DNA from: CAZRWD01 sp964603785 | GTDB lineage: Bacteria > Fermentibacterota > Fermentibacteria > Fermentibacterales > Fermentibacteraceae | Assembly: GCA_964603785.1 (NCBI GenBank) | Contig: CAZRWD010000004.1 | Span: forward strand, 124,001 to 188,000 | Direction: 5' to 3' | DNA length: 64,000 nucleotides | Shown: in pieces, positions 42,556 through 50,939 of the stretch | Layout of the letters: each line of letters starts with the position of its first letter | How positions within the stretch are numbered: the first letter of the stretch is position 1 | The notes under the pieces: generated by a model | The model's database searches: none | The model's input: only the letters and a program-made list of their open reading frames with translations | What the model was told of the DNA's origin: nothing | Translations under genes and position numbers: made by a program

Positions 42556-43278
42556 ATGCCAGCATTCCCCTGCGTGCACGATCCGGGAAGCATTGAGCTC
42601 CTGCTGAGATACGTGAGGAACTCGCAGAAGCCCGTCATGGCGGGCGTGGACTACCTGAGGGAGGCAGGCTTCCGGAGGGAGGGCGATCCCGCCCTGTCCC
42701 AGCTGCTCTTCTTCCTCGGTCTCACCGACGGCGAGGGGCGCACCACCCCTTCGTGGGAGGCCTTCAGGACCGGTCCTCGGGATGGCGCGGACATCCTCGC
42801 CAGGGCCGTGAGAAAGGGCTATTCCCTGCTATTCGAGAGGTTCCCCGATCCCTGGGCGAGGGACTCGTCGGACCTGCTGCCCGTCCTACGCGGCGTAACC
42901 GCCGCCTCGGACATGGACCTGGCCTTCATGGTGCTGACCTTCAAGGTCCTGTGCGACCTGGCCGGTCCGGACACGCTTTCGTCCCTGCCGCCCGAGGAGG
43001 CGGCCGTCGAGCCCCCCGTCGCCCCCGGACCCGTCCAGGGACCGGAGACCGTGGAGGAGCAGCCGGCCGTCCCGCCGGACCAGCTGCTGGGCGTCCTCTC
43101 CCTGGGACACAGGATCAGGACGGTCTCTGCCGAGGTGGTGCAGGCGGGCGACGGGACGAAGAAGCTCCGGATCGTGACCGAGATCGAGGTCAGCGGCGAT
43201 CCCGGGCTATCCCTGCTGGCAGCCGATCTGGTGAGGGTCGCCAGGCTCGCCGAGGATCAGAGGGACACCTCCAGCTGA
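42556..43278 (+). CDS. DUF5343-like protein
   Basis: This 240-residue protein has a first half (F-P-C-V-H-D-P-G-S-I-E-L-L-L-R-Y-V, G-F-R-R-E-G-D-P-A-L-S-Q-L-L-F-F-L-G-L, A-R-A-V-R-K-G-Y-S-L-L-F) that matches the DUF5343 pattern, a winged-helix-like domain of unknown role. A Pro-rich linker (about 150-185) leads to a C-terminal beta domain. ATG 42556 is preceded by GGAGGT. It is divergent from the AbrB operon, so the shared 130-base gap may regulate both. Its end overlaps the convergent barrel-type gene by 22 bases. Confidence 0.6.
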   Translation: MPAFPCVHDPGSIELLLRYVRNSQKPVMAGVDYLREAGFRREGDPALSQLLFFLGLTDGEGRTTPSWEAFRTGPRDGADILARAVRKGYSLLFERFPDPWARDSSDLLPVLRGVTAASDMDLAFMVLTFKVLCDLAGPDTLSSLPPEEAAVEPPVAPGPVQGPETVEEQPAVPPDQLLGVLSLGHRIRTVSAEVVQAGDGTKKLRIVTEIEVSGDPGLSLLAADLVRVARLAEDQRDTSS

Positions 43279-44732
43279 GCACCCGCCTCGGTCCTGCAGG
43301 ACCCCGGGGTCTCCTCCAGACCTTCGCCGATCGATTCCTCCCCCGGCTTGTCCATGTGGGAAACCCTCGCCCTGAGGCATGATCCCCCGCCGAGGTCGAC
43401 GGATGCCGATGCCTGGAGGAGGAAGCCCGAGCCCCAGACCGCAACCGATCCGAACTCGCCGGGGAACCTCAGCTCGCCGCAGTAGACACGCGAGTCCCAC
43501 CCGTCCGTGGAGAATCCCGTGGCCCTGAAGGCCAGTTCGAGTCCGTCGGCCGGGCTGATCCGCAGACCTGCCCCGGCCGAGGACCCTTCCGACGAGGCCG
43601 CGCCCTCCCGGCTGCCCGTGACCTGTGCATCCAGCGAGAAGACCGCGTCCCCGGACGGGTGCCAGTCGGTCCCGGCCCGGACGCGGAAGGATCCGCCCTC
43701 GGGGCGGGTGACGGCACGGCCTCCGAGAGCGGCCTCGAAGCCTCCTCCGAATCGTCTCGTCAGGGAGACTCCGCCCTCCGCCCCGGAGCCCTCCTCCTCG
43801 AGCACCGCCGCCGCGGAGAGCTCCACGGTCCAGCCCCTCGAGGGATGCCACCGCGCGGCCGCCCCGGCGCCCGCATCGCACTCCGCGCCGAAGGGGATCG
43901 AGGACCTGCGCGACGGGAACGAGGACGGCAGCCGGAACAGCCCGGCGGTGAAGCGCAGACCGGGGAGCTCCTCCCAGGCGCAGGCCCAGAAGCCGGGGAT
44001 CAGGGAGCTCCCGTCCGACCCCGCGGCAGCCTCCGCTGATACGCCCGTCGAACCGAACCGGAGGGTGGCATCCGCCCCGGCCCTGAACCAGTCCTCGCGT
44101 GAGTCGCGGGCGGCTGCAGCCGTCACCCCGAAACCGCTCCACTCGACCCGGAGCGCGGCCAGGTCCTCCTCCACGGAGCCGGCCGCGGCAATCTCGGAAG
44201 GTGTCCTGTGCAGCCCATCCCCGGACGGGTCGAGCAGGCTGCGCGAGACGAGAGCCGCGAAATCGACCCCTCCGGCTCCGAACCAGCAGCCCGCCCCGGT
44301 CATGGAGCAGCCGTCGACGCCCCCCGGGCTGGTCGCGGGCTCGATCCGCATCCGGAACACGGGAGGCTTCGCCTGAACCCCCCCGTCCGCCCAGCCGGAC
44401 GGATGCGACAGGACCAGCCCCGAGCCCAGGGTGGTGCGGAGCCAGCCCCCTGCAGCGCCCGAGGAGCCGCCCAGCTCCAGTGAGGCTCCCGCCGCCGCGA
44501 GGTCGCACCACTCCTCGCCCCTGTCCTTCTCGATCATGACTATGGCGCGGAAGGGCCCGGCGAGGAGGCGCGTGCGGGTGTAGAGGTCGTACCTGTCACC
44601 CCGGTAGGCCGCGGTCGTGATCCCCTCGCAGTCGGGGAAGCGCGCGCCGAACCTCGTGAGCAGGTCCCCCCCCGTCGAGAGGAGCATGGCGGGGAGAAGC
44701 AGGGCGGCAGGGGTCAGCGCACCACCAGCCAT
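43257..44732 (-). CDS. Large exported beta-rich protein, unknown
   Basis: This 491-residue protein has an N-terminal hydrophobic segment (ALTPAALLLPAMLLS) and then alternating strands rich in Gly, Ser and Ala with W-x-G-x-G-V and similar turns, consistent with an outer-membrane barrel or passenger. I take ATG 44732 as start, 19 bases inside the end of the HhH-domain gene. Its ribosome site is weak and coupling is likely. I do not recognise the family. Its tight link to an HhH protein suggests the two act together at the cell surface. Confidence 0.55.
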   Translation of the reverse strand: MAGGALTPAALLLPAMLLSTGGDLLTRFGARFPDCEGITTAAYRGDRYDLYTRTRLLAGPFRAIVMIEKDRGEEWCDLAAAGASLELGGSSGAAGGWLRTTLGSGLVLSHPSGWADGGVQAKPPVFRMRIEPATSPGGVDGCSMTGAGCWFGAGGVDFAALVSRSLLDPSGDGLHRTPSEIAAAGSVEEDLAALRVEWSGFGVTAAAARDSREDWFRAGADATLRFGSTGVSAEAAAGSDGSSLIPGFWACAWEELPGLRFTAGLFRLPSSFPSRRSSIPFGAECDAGAGAAARWHPSRGWTVELSAAAVLEEEGSGAEGGVSLTRRFGGGFEAALGGRAVTRPEGGSFRVRAGTDWHPSGDAVFSLDAQVTGSREGAASSEGSSAGAGLRISPADGLELAFRATGFSTDGWDSRVYCGELRFPGEFGSVAVWGSGFLLQASASVDLGGGSCLRARVSHMDKPGEESIGEGLEETPGSCRTEAGAQLEVSL

Positions 44733-45793
44733 GGTCGCATGGACTCGAGGAGCGCGGGCCCTATCCCCGGCACCTCGACGAGCTGGTCGACCGAGCGGAA
44801 CGGACCGTTCTCGAGCCGCCACGCCACGATCGCCTCGGCTCTCGCGGGACCGATGCCGGGGACCAGGACCAGGTCCTCCACCCCCGCCTCGTTCAGGTCC
44901 AGCGGCATCTCGACGGGCGGTTCGGAAGGCTCTTCCGCGAGCGCGACGGGAGGGTGGACCGCCGCGGCCCTGCCCAGTACGATGCCGGCGGAATGCGTCG
45001 AACCGAGATCGGGATGCTCAGAGAGACCGTACTGGAACTCGAGGGGCCCCGTCCCCAGCGCGATGGACACGCCGAAGCGCGGGGGCCCGGACAGGATGTC
45101 CACTCCCACGGCCAGGACGGAGGAGGGGGAGTAGCGCAGGGTGAATGCGGCCTCCGGGTCGAGGCCCTCCTGGAACGACAGCCCCGCTGCTGCCGAGAGC
45201 CTCTCCAGCGGGACGACCCCCGCCGAGACCGAGATGGTCCTGGGAACCACGGGATCCCCCGTGTCGCCCAGCCCGGATCTGACGAAGCCCCCGGCGGAGG
45301 CCCCGACCAGGACGCCCCGCAGCGGCCGTGCGACGAGTCCCGCATCTGCGGAGAAGCCTCCGGCGGATCCGAAGCCCCGGATGGACAGCCTGTGCCATGA
45401 CAGGGAAAGTCCGCCGACGAGATGGGACATCAGCCGGGCGGACACGCCTCCCTTGAATGTCCATTCGTCGTAGCTGTCGTCTCCTGAGGCCAGGACGGCG
45501 GTCTGGAAGCACATCCCCCCCCTCGGCACGGAGGCTGCCAGGGCGGCCCTGTCCAGGCTGCGCAGCCCAAACGGCCTCGCGGCGGCAAAGGATGCCGAGG
45601 GGCCCTCGAGGAGGCCCGGCGAGGCGGGATTCGCGCAGAGGGAGAGGGCGCACCTGGGGAACAGCGCGGATGCAGCCCCGCCTGCGAGCCATGGTGACTG
45701 GGGAACCGGCTCGAAGGCCGCCCGTGCGGCCGGTGCCGGCAGCAGGAATGCATACATCAGCAGTAGGCGTGCTCCATTTCTCATACGGCACAC
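44714..45793 (-). CDS. Exported barrel protein with C-terminal ComEA-like HhH domain
   Basis: This 359-residue protein has a signal peptide (ARLLLMYAFLLPAPAARA), a predicted beta-barrel (about 30-275), a linker and a C-terminal double helix-hairpin-helix: L-D-L-N-E-A-G-V-E-D-L...V-P-G-I-G-P-A-R-A-E-A-I and V-D-Q-L-V-E-V-P-G-I-G-P-A-L-L. Such modules bind DNA backbone and are the DNA-binding part of the competence protein ComEA. A barrel fused to this domain would hold DNA at the outer membrane. GTG 45793 has GGAGGA 11 bases upstream; ATG 45784 is an alternative start. It is divergent from the DHH gene. Confidence 0.72.
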   Translation of the reverse strand: MCRMRNGARLLLMYAFLLPAPAARAAFEPVPQSPWLAGGAASALFPRCALSLCANPASPGLLEGPSASFAAARPFGLRSLDRAALAASVPRGGMCFQTAVLASGDDSYDEWTFKGGVSARLMSHLVGGLSLSWHRLSIRGFGSAGGFSADAGLVARPLRGVLVGASAGGFVRSGLGDTGDPVVPRTISVSAGVVPLERLSAAAGLSFQEGLDPEAAFTLRYSPSSVLAVGVDILSGPPRFGVSIALGTGPLEFQYGLSEHPDLGSTHSAGIVLGRAAAVHPPVALAEEPSEPPVEMPLDLNEAGVEDLVLVPGIGPARAEAIVAWRLENGPFRSVDQLVEVPGIGPALLESMRPWLVVR

Positions 45794-45878
45794 TACAACA
45801 ACAGTCCTCCGGGAACAAGTGGCCGTTGACAGCGAGCCGCTCTTGCGCGAGACTAATCTGCCTGGGAAGGAGCGTCAG

Positions 45879-47369
45879 TTGCATGAAGACCCGGCCCGTC
45901 TGGAGGGGCTGCATCGACCTGTAGATGACGGGCGAAGGGGACCCGCGCTCGCCGAGCCCGCCCTCAGGGTTCTGCGGAAGCGTTTCCCCGGCTCGCCCGA
46001 CCCGCTGGCCGAGTGGCTGCCGTCCGAGCCTCTGTGGATGGAGTGCCTCCCGGACCTGGAGGTCCTCGAGGACGAGCTCCTGAAGCTGCGGCGCTCGGGC
46101 GGCAAGATCGTCCTGTACGGGCACGACGACATGGACGGCATGACCGGTCTCTTCGTCGGGAAGCGCCTGCTCTCGATGAAGGGCTTCGAGGTGGTGCCCG
46201 TCATCCCCGACCGTGCCGTGGAGGACTACGGCATACTGCCGTCGCGCCTCGAGGGGCTCCTCGGCAGGGGGGACCTGCTTCTCACCGTCGACTCGGGATG
46301 CTCCTCGGTCGCGGGCGTGAGGTGGGCCATAGAGAAGGGCGCCAGGGTCGTCGTCACCGACCACCACACCCTGAACCCCCCGCTGCCTCCCGCGCACGGG
46401 CTCATCGATCCCCAGAGAACCGGTTTCCCGGGAACGGTCCTGGCCGGTTGCGGAGTCCTCTTCGCCTCACTCTGCGAGCTCTTCGACGACGTGCGCGACG
46501 ATGCGCAGGCACTGGCGGCGGTTGCCCTGGGAACCGTCTCCGACAGGGTTCCCCTGCTCGCCTGGAACAGGTATCTCGTACACAGGTTCTCGGTTCTCGA
46601 CGAATCGGAGCTGACGCAGGGGCTGAGGCTCCTGGCCCGCACCTGGCCGAACAGGACGGGTCACTGGAGCGCCTCGTCCGTCAGGCAGCAGATAACCTCG
46701 GTCATCGGAAAGGGCCTGAACTCCGGCATAGGGAGGATCCTGGAGTTCATGGAGAGCGAGGACGGAGAGAGCTGCCTGGCCGCCTGGAGCGAGATGTCGG
46801 CCCAGAGCGATTCCAGGTCGCAGATGGTCTCGGAGGTGCTGTCCAGGGCCATGAACGAGAAGGACCCCGAGGCCGACGCCTTCGGCATGGTGCTGGTCTT
46901 CCTGGGCGACACGCAGCCCGGGATGGGCGGGACCCTCGCGAGCAAGCTGTGCCGGATATTCAGGAGGGGCACGATAGTGGTCGGCAGGCGACCGGACGGG
47001 ATGCTGGTCGGCGAGGCCAGATCGCTGGGCGACTGGAACATGGCGGGATTCCTCGTGAGTCTCGGGAAGGTCTTCACCAGCGCGGGCGGCCATGCGCGGG
47101 CGGCCGGATTCAGCGCTGAGGCCATGAGCTGGCCCGAGCTGCGGAACCATCTCGTCTCGCACATGTCCACCTATCCCACCAATCCGGTGCCCGAGCCCCA
47201 TGTCGACTTCGAGAGCGAGACGCTCCCCGCCGCCGCGGACCTGGTCACCCTGGCCCCCTTCGGCCCCGACTTCCCCCCCCCCGCCGTGAAGGTCGGCGGG
47301 ATGCGGTATCTCCTCCAGATAGGCCCGACCGGACCCGCCTGGTGCATCTCCGAGGAGAGCGGCGAGTGA
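45879..47369 (+). CDS. RecJ-like DHH/DHHA1 phosphoesterase
   Basis: This 496-residue protein has the DHH motifs Y-G-H-D-D-M-D-G-M-T-G, T-V-D-S-G-C-S-S, V-T-D-H-H-T and L-G-T-V-S-D, and the DHHA1 motif G-G-H-A-R-A-A-G-F. RecJ-like enzymes degrade single-stranded DNA 5'-3'. The first DHH motif has extra acidic residues (H-D-D-M-D). I prefer TTG 45879 with GGAAGGAG six bases upstream. The frame is open from GTG 45819, which lacks a good site and contains a TTGACA at 45826. Product length is shorter than full RecJ (about 570), lacking most of the C-terminal OB region. Confidence 0.8.
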   Translation: MHEDPARLEGLHRPVDDGRRGPALAEPALRVLRKRFPGSPDPLAEWLPSEPLWMECLPDLEVLEDELLKLRRSGGKIVLYGHDDMDGMTGLFVGKRLLSMKGFEVVPVIPDRAVEDYGILPSRLEGLLGRGDLLLTVDSGCSSVAGVRWAIEKGARVVVTDHHTLNPPLPPAHGLIDPQRTGFPGTVLAGCGVLFASLCELFDDVRDDAQALAAVALGTVSDRVPLLAWNRYLVHRFSVLDESELTQGLRLLARTWPNRTGHWSASSVRQQITSVIGKGLNSGIGRILEFMESEDGESCLAAWSEMSAQSDSRSQMVSEVLSRAMNEKDPEADAFGMVLVFLGDTQPGMGGTLASKLCRIFRRGTIVVGRRPDGMLVGEARSLGDWNMAGFLVSLGKVFTSAGGHARAAGFSAEAMSWPELRNHLVSHMSTYPTNPVPEPHVDFESETLPAAADLVTLAPFGPDFPPPAVKVGGMRYLLQIGPTGPAWCISEESGE

Positions 47370-47394
47370 GGCCCGAACGGGAGGGGTTCCCGGA

Positions 47395-48354
47395 GTGACG
47401 CACCTCGTCACGGGAGCGGCGGGCTTCATCGGCAGCACCCTGGTCGACAGGCTCCTCGCGGACCGCTGCCGCGTCATCGGTATCGACTGCTTCAGGGACT
47501 ACTACCCGGAGAGCCGCAAGAGGGCCAACATCGCGGGAGCCGTGCGCCACCCGCGCTTCTCCCTCCTCGAGGCCGACCTCTCCAACTGCGGGTTCGACGG
47601 GCTGGACTCCCTGGCCGGCGGCGAGGATCTGACCGTCTACCACCTGGCGGCGCAGCCCGGCGTCCGGAACTCCTGGGGCGAGGGCTTCGAGAGCTATCTG
47701 AGGGACAACATCCTGGCCACGCAGAGGCTCCTTGGCTGGATCGCCTCCAGGGAGGCCCCGACCAGCCTGGTCTTCGCCTCCTCCTCCTCGGTGTACGGGG
47801 ACTCGCCCGACATCCCCTTCGAGGAGTGCCGCAGCAGGACCGCGCCGGTCTCCCCCTACGGGCTGACCAAGCTCGCCGCCGAGGGGCTGGTATCCCTCTA
47901 CTCGGCGAGCCACGGCTTCCCCGCCGCCGCCCTCCGCTTCTTCTCGGTGTACGGCCCCAGGCAGAGGCCGGACATGGCGTTCCACAGGTTCCTGCTCGCG
48001 GTCCTGCGCGGGGAGCCCGTGGAGATGCTCGGCGACGGAGGGCAGACCCGTGACTTCACCTTCGTCGACGATGTCGTGGAGGGGGTGGTCCGGGTGGCCG
48101 CGTCAGGCGCCTCGGGCGTGTTCAACATCGGGGGAGGGCACAGGATAACTCTTTGCGAGGCAATCGAGTGTATAGAGCGAGTGACCGGGGTGAAGGCCGG
48201 GATCGTCCGACTGCCCGCCGTCCGTGGAGATGCGAGGGACACCCTGGCGGACACCGCGCGACTTGCCGCCGGAACCGGCTGGTCCCCGTCCACGACACTC
48301 GAGGACGGCATCCGCGCCGAGCTTGCGTGGGTGCGCAGCTCCTACGGGCTGTAG
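47395..48354 (+). CDS. NAD-dependent sugar-nucleotide epimerase (SDR)
   Basis: This 319-residue extended short-chain dehydrogenase has the NAD-binding G-A-A-G-F-I-G, Y-H-L-A-A-Q-P-G-V-R, S-S-S-S-V-Y-G and catalytic Y-G-L-T-K. F-F-S-V-Y-G-P-R-Q-R-P-D-M-A and D-F-T-F-V-D-D-V are typical of UDP-glucose/UDP-glucuronate 4-epimerases. It probably makes precursors for surface polysaccharide. The start is GTG 47395, 25 bases after the DHH gene, so the two may be cotranscribed. The substrate is not determinable here. Confidence 0.88.
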   Translation: MTHLVTGAAGFIGSTLVDRLLADRCRVIGIDCFRDYYPESRKRANIAGAVRHPRFSLLEADLSNCGFDGLDSLAGGEDLTVYHLAAQPGVRNSWGEGFESYLRDNILATQRLLGWIASREAPTSLVFASSSSVYGDSPDIPFEECRSRTAPVSPYGLTKLAAEGLVSLYSASHGFPAAALRFFSVYGPRQRPDMAFHRFLLAVLRGEPVEMLGDGGQTRDFTFVDDVVEGVVRVAASGASGVFNIGGGHRITLCEAIECIERVTGVKAGIVRLPAVRGDARDTLADTARLAAGTGWSPSTTLEDGIRAELAWVRSSYGL

Positions 48355-48371
48355 ACCCGGTCTCCAGGCCC

Positions 48372-49982
48372 CTATTCGACTATGTCCGCGTCGTCCCTCG
48401 GCTCGATCTTGAACTCGTCGAACCCGAAGAAGAGAACGCCGGTGATGCTCGCAAGAGTCGATCCCGTCTGCGGATCGTAGGTGTAGTCCCCCATGTCGTC
48501 AATCCGGCATGCCCCCGAGCCGTCGGTGACGGACCACTCCCCGTAGCCCAGGCTGTCGCTCGCCACCGTCAGCCCCTGCACCATCACCAGGACGCCCTCC
48601 CACTGCTCGGGCGCCGAGGAGGTCGAGAGAGCGGAGGTGGACAGGACCTCGGCACCAGGCAGGGCGTGCCCGGTCTCGTGGATGACGGTCGAGGTGATGT
48701 AGCCGATCTCCGTGAGGCCGTAGTACTCCTGCACCGTGCCGGTGACTGTCACGCTGTCACCCCTGGCGAAGCCGGCCACGTCGGAGTCGTACAGGACCAG
48801 GCCGCTCCACTGCCCGCCGCCCGCATCCTGCAGGACGCTGTAGGCCTGGGAGGAGGAGTAGTACTCGTCGCCGCCCACCGTCACTATGCCGGTCACGCTT
48901 ACGATCTGGCCGAGGTAGGGCGACGAGGCCTGCTGCCCCTGGACCTCGTAGCAGGAGAGGACGTCGCCCGGCCCGCCGCCTCCGCCCACCGTGATGTCGT
49001 TGTCGTCCCTGGGCTCGAGCTTCCATTCGCTGTAGCTGTACCAGACGACGCCCGTCGCCGTGGTCAGGGTGTCGCCCACGACCGGCGTGTATCCGTAGGA
49101 GCCGAGGTCGTCGATGATGCAGGGTCCCGAGCCGTCGTCCGCGTCGAACTGCCCGAAGGACCCGACTGCCGTGACCACCGCGTCGGAGATCTCGACCAGG
49201 ACGGCCTCCCACTCCTCCGCGCCGCCCGCGTCGGTCAGATCCGCCGTCATCACCGGCGAGGGATCGGGAAGGGCGGCGCCGGTCCCGAGGAGGTCGATCG
49301 AGGTGATGTAGCCCAGCTCGGTAAGGCCGTAGTACTCCTGTACGGTGCCGGTGATCGCGATGCTGTCGCCCCTTGCGAGCCATCCCACGCTGTCGCCGTA
49401 GAGCACGAGGCCGCTCCAGGCTCCGCCCTCGGGGTCTGAGATGACGGCATAGGGCGATGTGGATGTGTAGAACTCGTCGCCGCCCACCGTGACCACGCCC
49501 ATCACGGTCACGATCTCGCCCTCGTAGGGGGAGCTCCCCGCCTGCCCCTGGATCTCCTGGCAGGTCAGCCAGGGGCTCGCGCCACCGGAGTCTGCCACGG
49601 TGGCGGGAGTCTCGTTGCTCCAGCTCTCGAGGTTCTCTGTGTCGCGCGTCATCAGCGCGTAGTAGTACGTCTCCCCCCAGTCGAGCCCGGTGTCGCTGAA
49701 GGTGGTGTCCGAGGCGTCTGTGACGACCGCGACGACGACCGCCCCTGTCGGGTTCGTCTCGATGCCGGGATTGGGCGAGCGATAGAGCCTGTATTCGTCG
49801 AAGTCGGAATCGGGGCACTCGGTCCAGGACAGCGCCACCTGGTTGAGGGTGGCCGACGGCGAGGCCGTGAGGGTGGAAGCGGTGGGCTCCGATCCAGGCC
49901 CCGAAGGGCCCTGCTCGTCGTCTCCGCACGAGGCCGCCAGCAGCGCGACCGCCGCGACCGCAAGCAGAGCTGGTCTCTTCAT
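48372..49982 (-). CDS. Lipoprotein with fibronectin-like and two OB-like repeats
   Basis: This 536-residue lipoprotein has lipobox A-A-S-C (Cys19), a fibronectin type III-like region (about 35-128: V-A-L-S-W-T-E, Y-R-L-Y-R-S, Y-Y-Y-A-L) and two tandem copies of an about 190-residue module starting near 139 and 342. Each copy has I/V-Q-G-Q...S-P-Y-x-G-x-I-V-x-V-x-G-V/I-V-T-V-G-G-D-E, G-T-V-Q-E-Y-Y-G-L-T-E-x-G-Y-I-T-S and ends x-E-P-R-D-D-x-D-I. The opening is the OB-fold found before extracellular nucleases such as YhcR and in DUF5689 proteins, but no nuclease domain follows. It likely binds nucleic acid or sugar outside the cell. Confidence 0.65.
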   Translation of the reverse strand: MKRPALLAVAAVALLAASCGDDEQGPSGPGSEPTASTLTASPSATLNQVALSWTECPDSDFDEYRLYRSPNPGIETNPTGAVVVAVVTDASDTTFSDTGLDWGETYYYALMTRDTENLESWSNETPATVADSGGASPWLTCQEIQGQAGSSPYEGEIVTVMGVVTVGGDEFYTSTSPYAVISDPEGGAWSGLVLYGDSVGWLARGDSIAITGTVQEYYGLTELGYITSIDLLGTGAALPDPSPVMTADLTDAGGAEEWEAVLVEISDAVVTAVGSFGQFDADDGSGPCIIDDLGSYGYTPVVGDTLTTATGVVWYSYSEWKLEPRDDNDITVGGGGGPGDVLSCYEVQGQQASSPYLGQIVSVTGIVTVGGDEYYSSSQAYSVLQDAGGGQWSGLVLYDSDVAGFARGDSVTVTGTVQEYYGLTEIGYITSTVIHETGHALPGAEVLSTSALSTSSAPEQWEGVLVMVQGLTVASDSLGYGEWSVTDGSGACRIDDMGDYTYDPQTGSTLASITGVLFFGFDEFKIEPRDDADIVE

Positions 49983-50057
49983 CTGTCCTGCCTCCTTCGT
50001 TCGATTCCTGTAATGCTAGTGCAATCGCTGCATCAGGTCCGCATGAAGGGCCCGGGG

Positions 50058-50939
50058 TCAGAACCGGGCCGTGAGCCCCGCGAGCAACGGCCAGCCGAAC
50101 TCGTCCCTCCTGATCGACAGGTCCAGGGAGTACGCGCCCGACGAGACGTGGGTGTAGGAGAAGCCGCCGAACGGCCCGCCCGCCTCCTCCTCGCCCGGGA
50201 CGAGCTCCCATCCGGCCGAGATCGACAGGGGGTGCATCACGATCTCGGCTGCCGCCGAATACCTCCCGGCGGTGCTGAGGCCGTGGCAGCCGCCGCAGGT
50301 CAGTTCCAGGAAGCCTGCCGGCTCGAACCGGACGCCTCCGCATATCTCGACCGGCATGTCCTTCTGGATGCCGTTCCAGGACGGGGCCAGGCCCGCGTTC
50401 ATGACCGCCGCACCGGCGGCGAGCCTGTCCGAGACCTGCAGGGCCGCGCCGGCGGAGAAGGCGAAGCCGGAGGCGCCGGCCGATCCCGCGCTTTCCCATA
50501 ACGGTCCGGCCGAGAGACCCGCGCGGAGGCCCGTCGTGATGTCGAAGGCGCATGCCGCCGTCAGGGAACCGGACGACCAGCCGTACTCGCCATCGGGCAG
50601 GCCCTGCTCGTCCCGTCCCTGCAGCCCGCCCCTGCCGAGCCAGTGGACCGCCATGCCTCCCGTCACGCCCCCGGGCAGACCGAAGGCCGCAGCCGCCCCG
50701 ACAGTCGAGGCCCCGAGGTTGGTCGTGCCTCCGGAGGCGGAGATCCCCAGCTCCAGGAGGGCGGGGTTGGAGGTGCACGCCCATGGCCCGGCGGCCGTCG
50801 CTCCCGCCGCGCAGCCCAGCCTGGCCGATGCGGCGAAGGGATCGAGGGAAAGGAACAGCGCATCGGCCGAGCCGGTGGAGGCCGAGGCCTGCGCGGTGCA
50901 CAGGATGATCAGCGCGTGACCGAGAAGTACTCGATGCAC
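50058..50939 (-). CDS. PorV/UPF0164-like outer-membrane protein
   Basis: This 293-residue protein has a signal peptide (HALIILCTAQASA), then F-A-A-S-A-R-L-G-C-A-A-G and W-A-C-T-S-N-P-A-L-L, which resemble the 'A-R-x-x-x-M-G-G-A...N-P-A-x-L' opening of PorV-like proteins, and a predicted barrel ending in G-L-T-A-R-F. PorV is a cargo shuttle of type 9 secretion. In other phyla the family is only a surface barrel. GTG 50939 lies 31 bases inside the previous gene. The frame allows no ATG. It follows a gene whose product carries a Por-like sorting tail. Confidence 0.6.
   Translation of the reverse strand: MHRVLLGHALIILCTAQASASTGSADALFLSLDPFAASARLGCAAGATAAGPWACTSNPALLELGISASGGTTNLGASTVGAAAAFGLPGGVTGGMAVHWLGRGGLQGRDEQGLPDGEYGWSSGSLTAACAFDITTGLRAGLSAGPLWESAGSAGASGFAFSAGAALQVSDRLAAGAAVMNAGLAPSWNGIQKDMPVEICGGVRFEPAGFLELTCGGCHGLSTAGRYSAAAEIVMHPLSISAGWELVPGEEEAGGPFGGFSYTHVSSGAYSLDLSIRRDEFGWPLLAGLTARF

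Noticed and set aside
45826..45857. TTGACA followed by ACTAAT as a promoter for the DHH gene
   Set aside because: The spacing is 20 bases or more and no good -10 lies at 16-18, so I mention it only in the gene entry.
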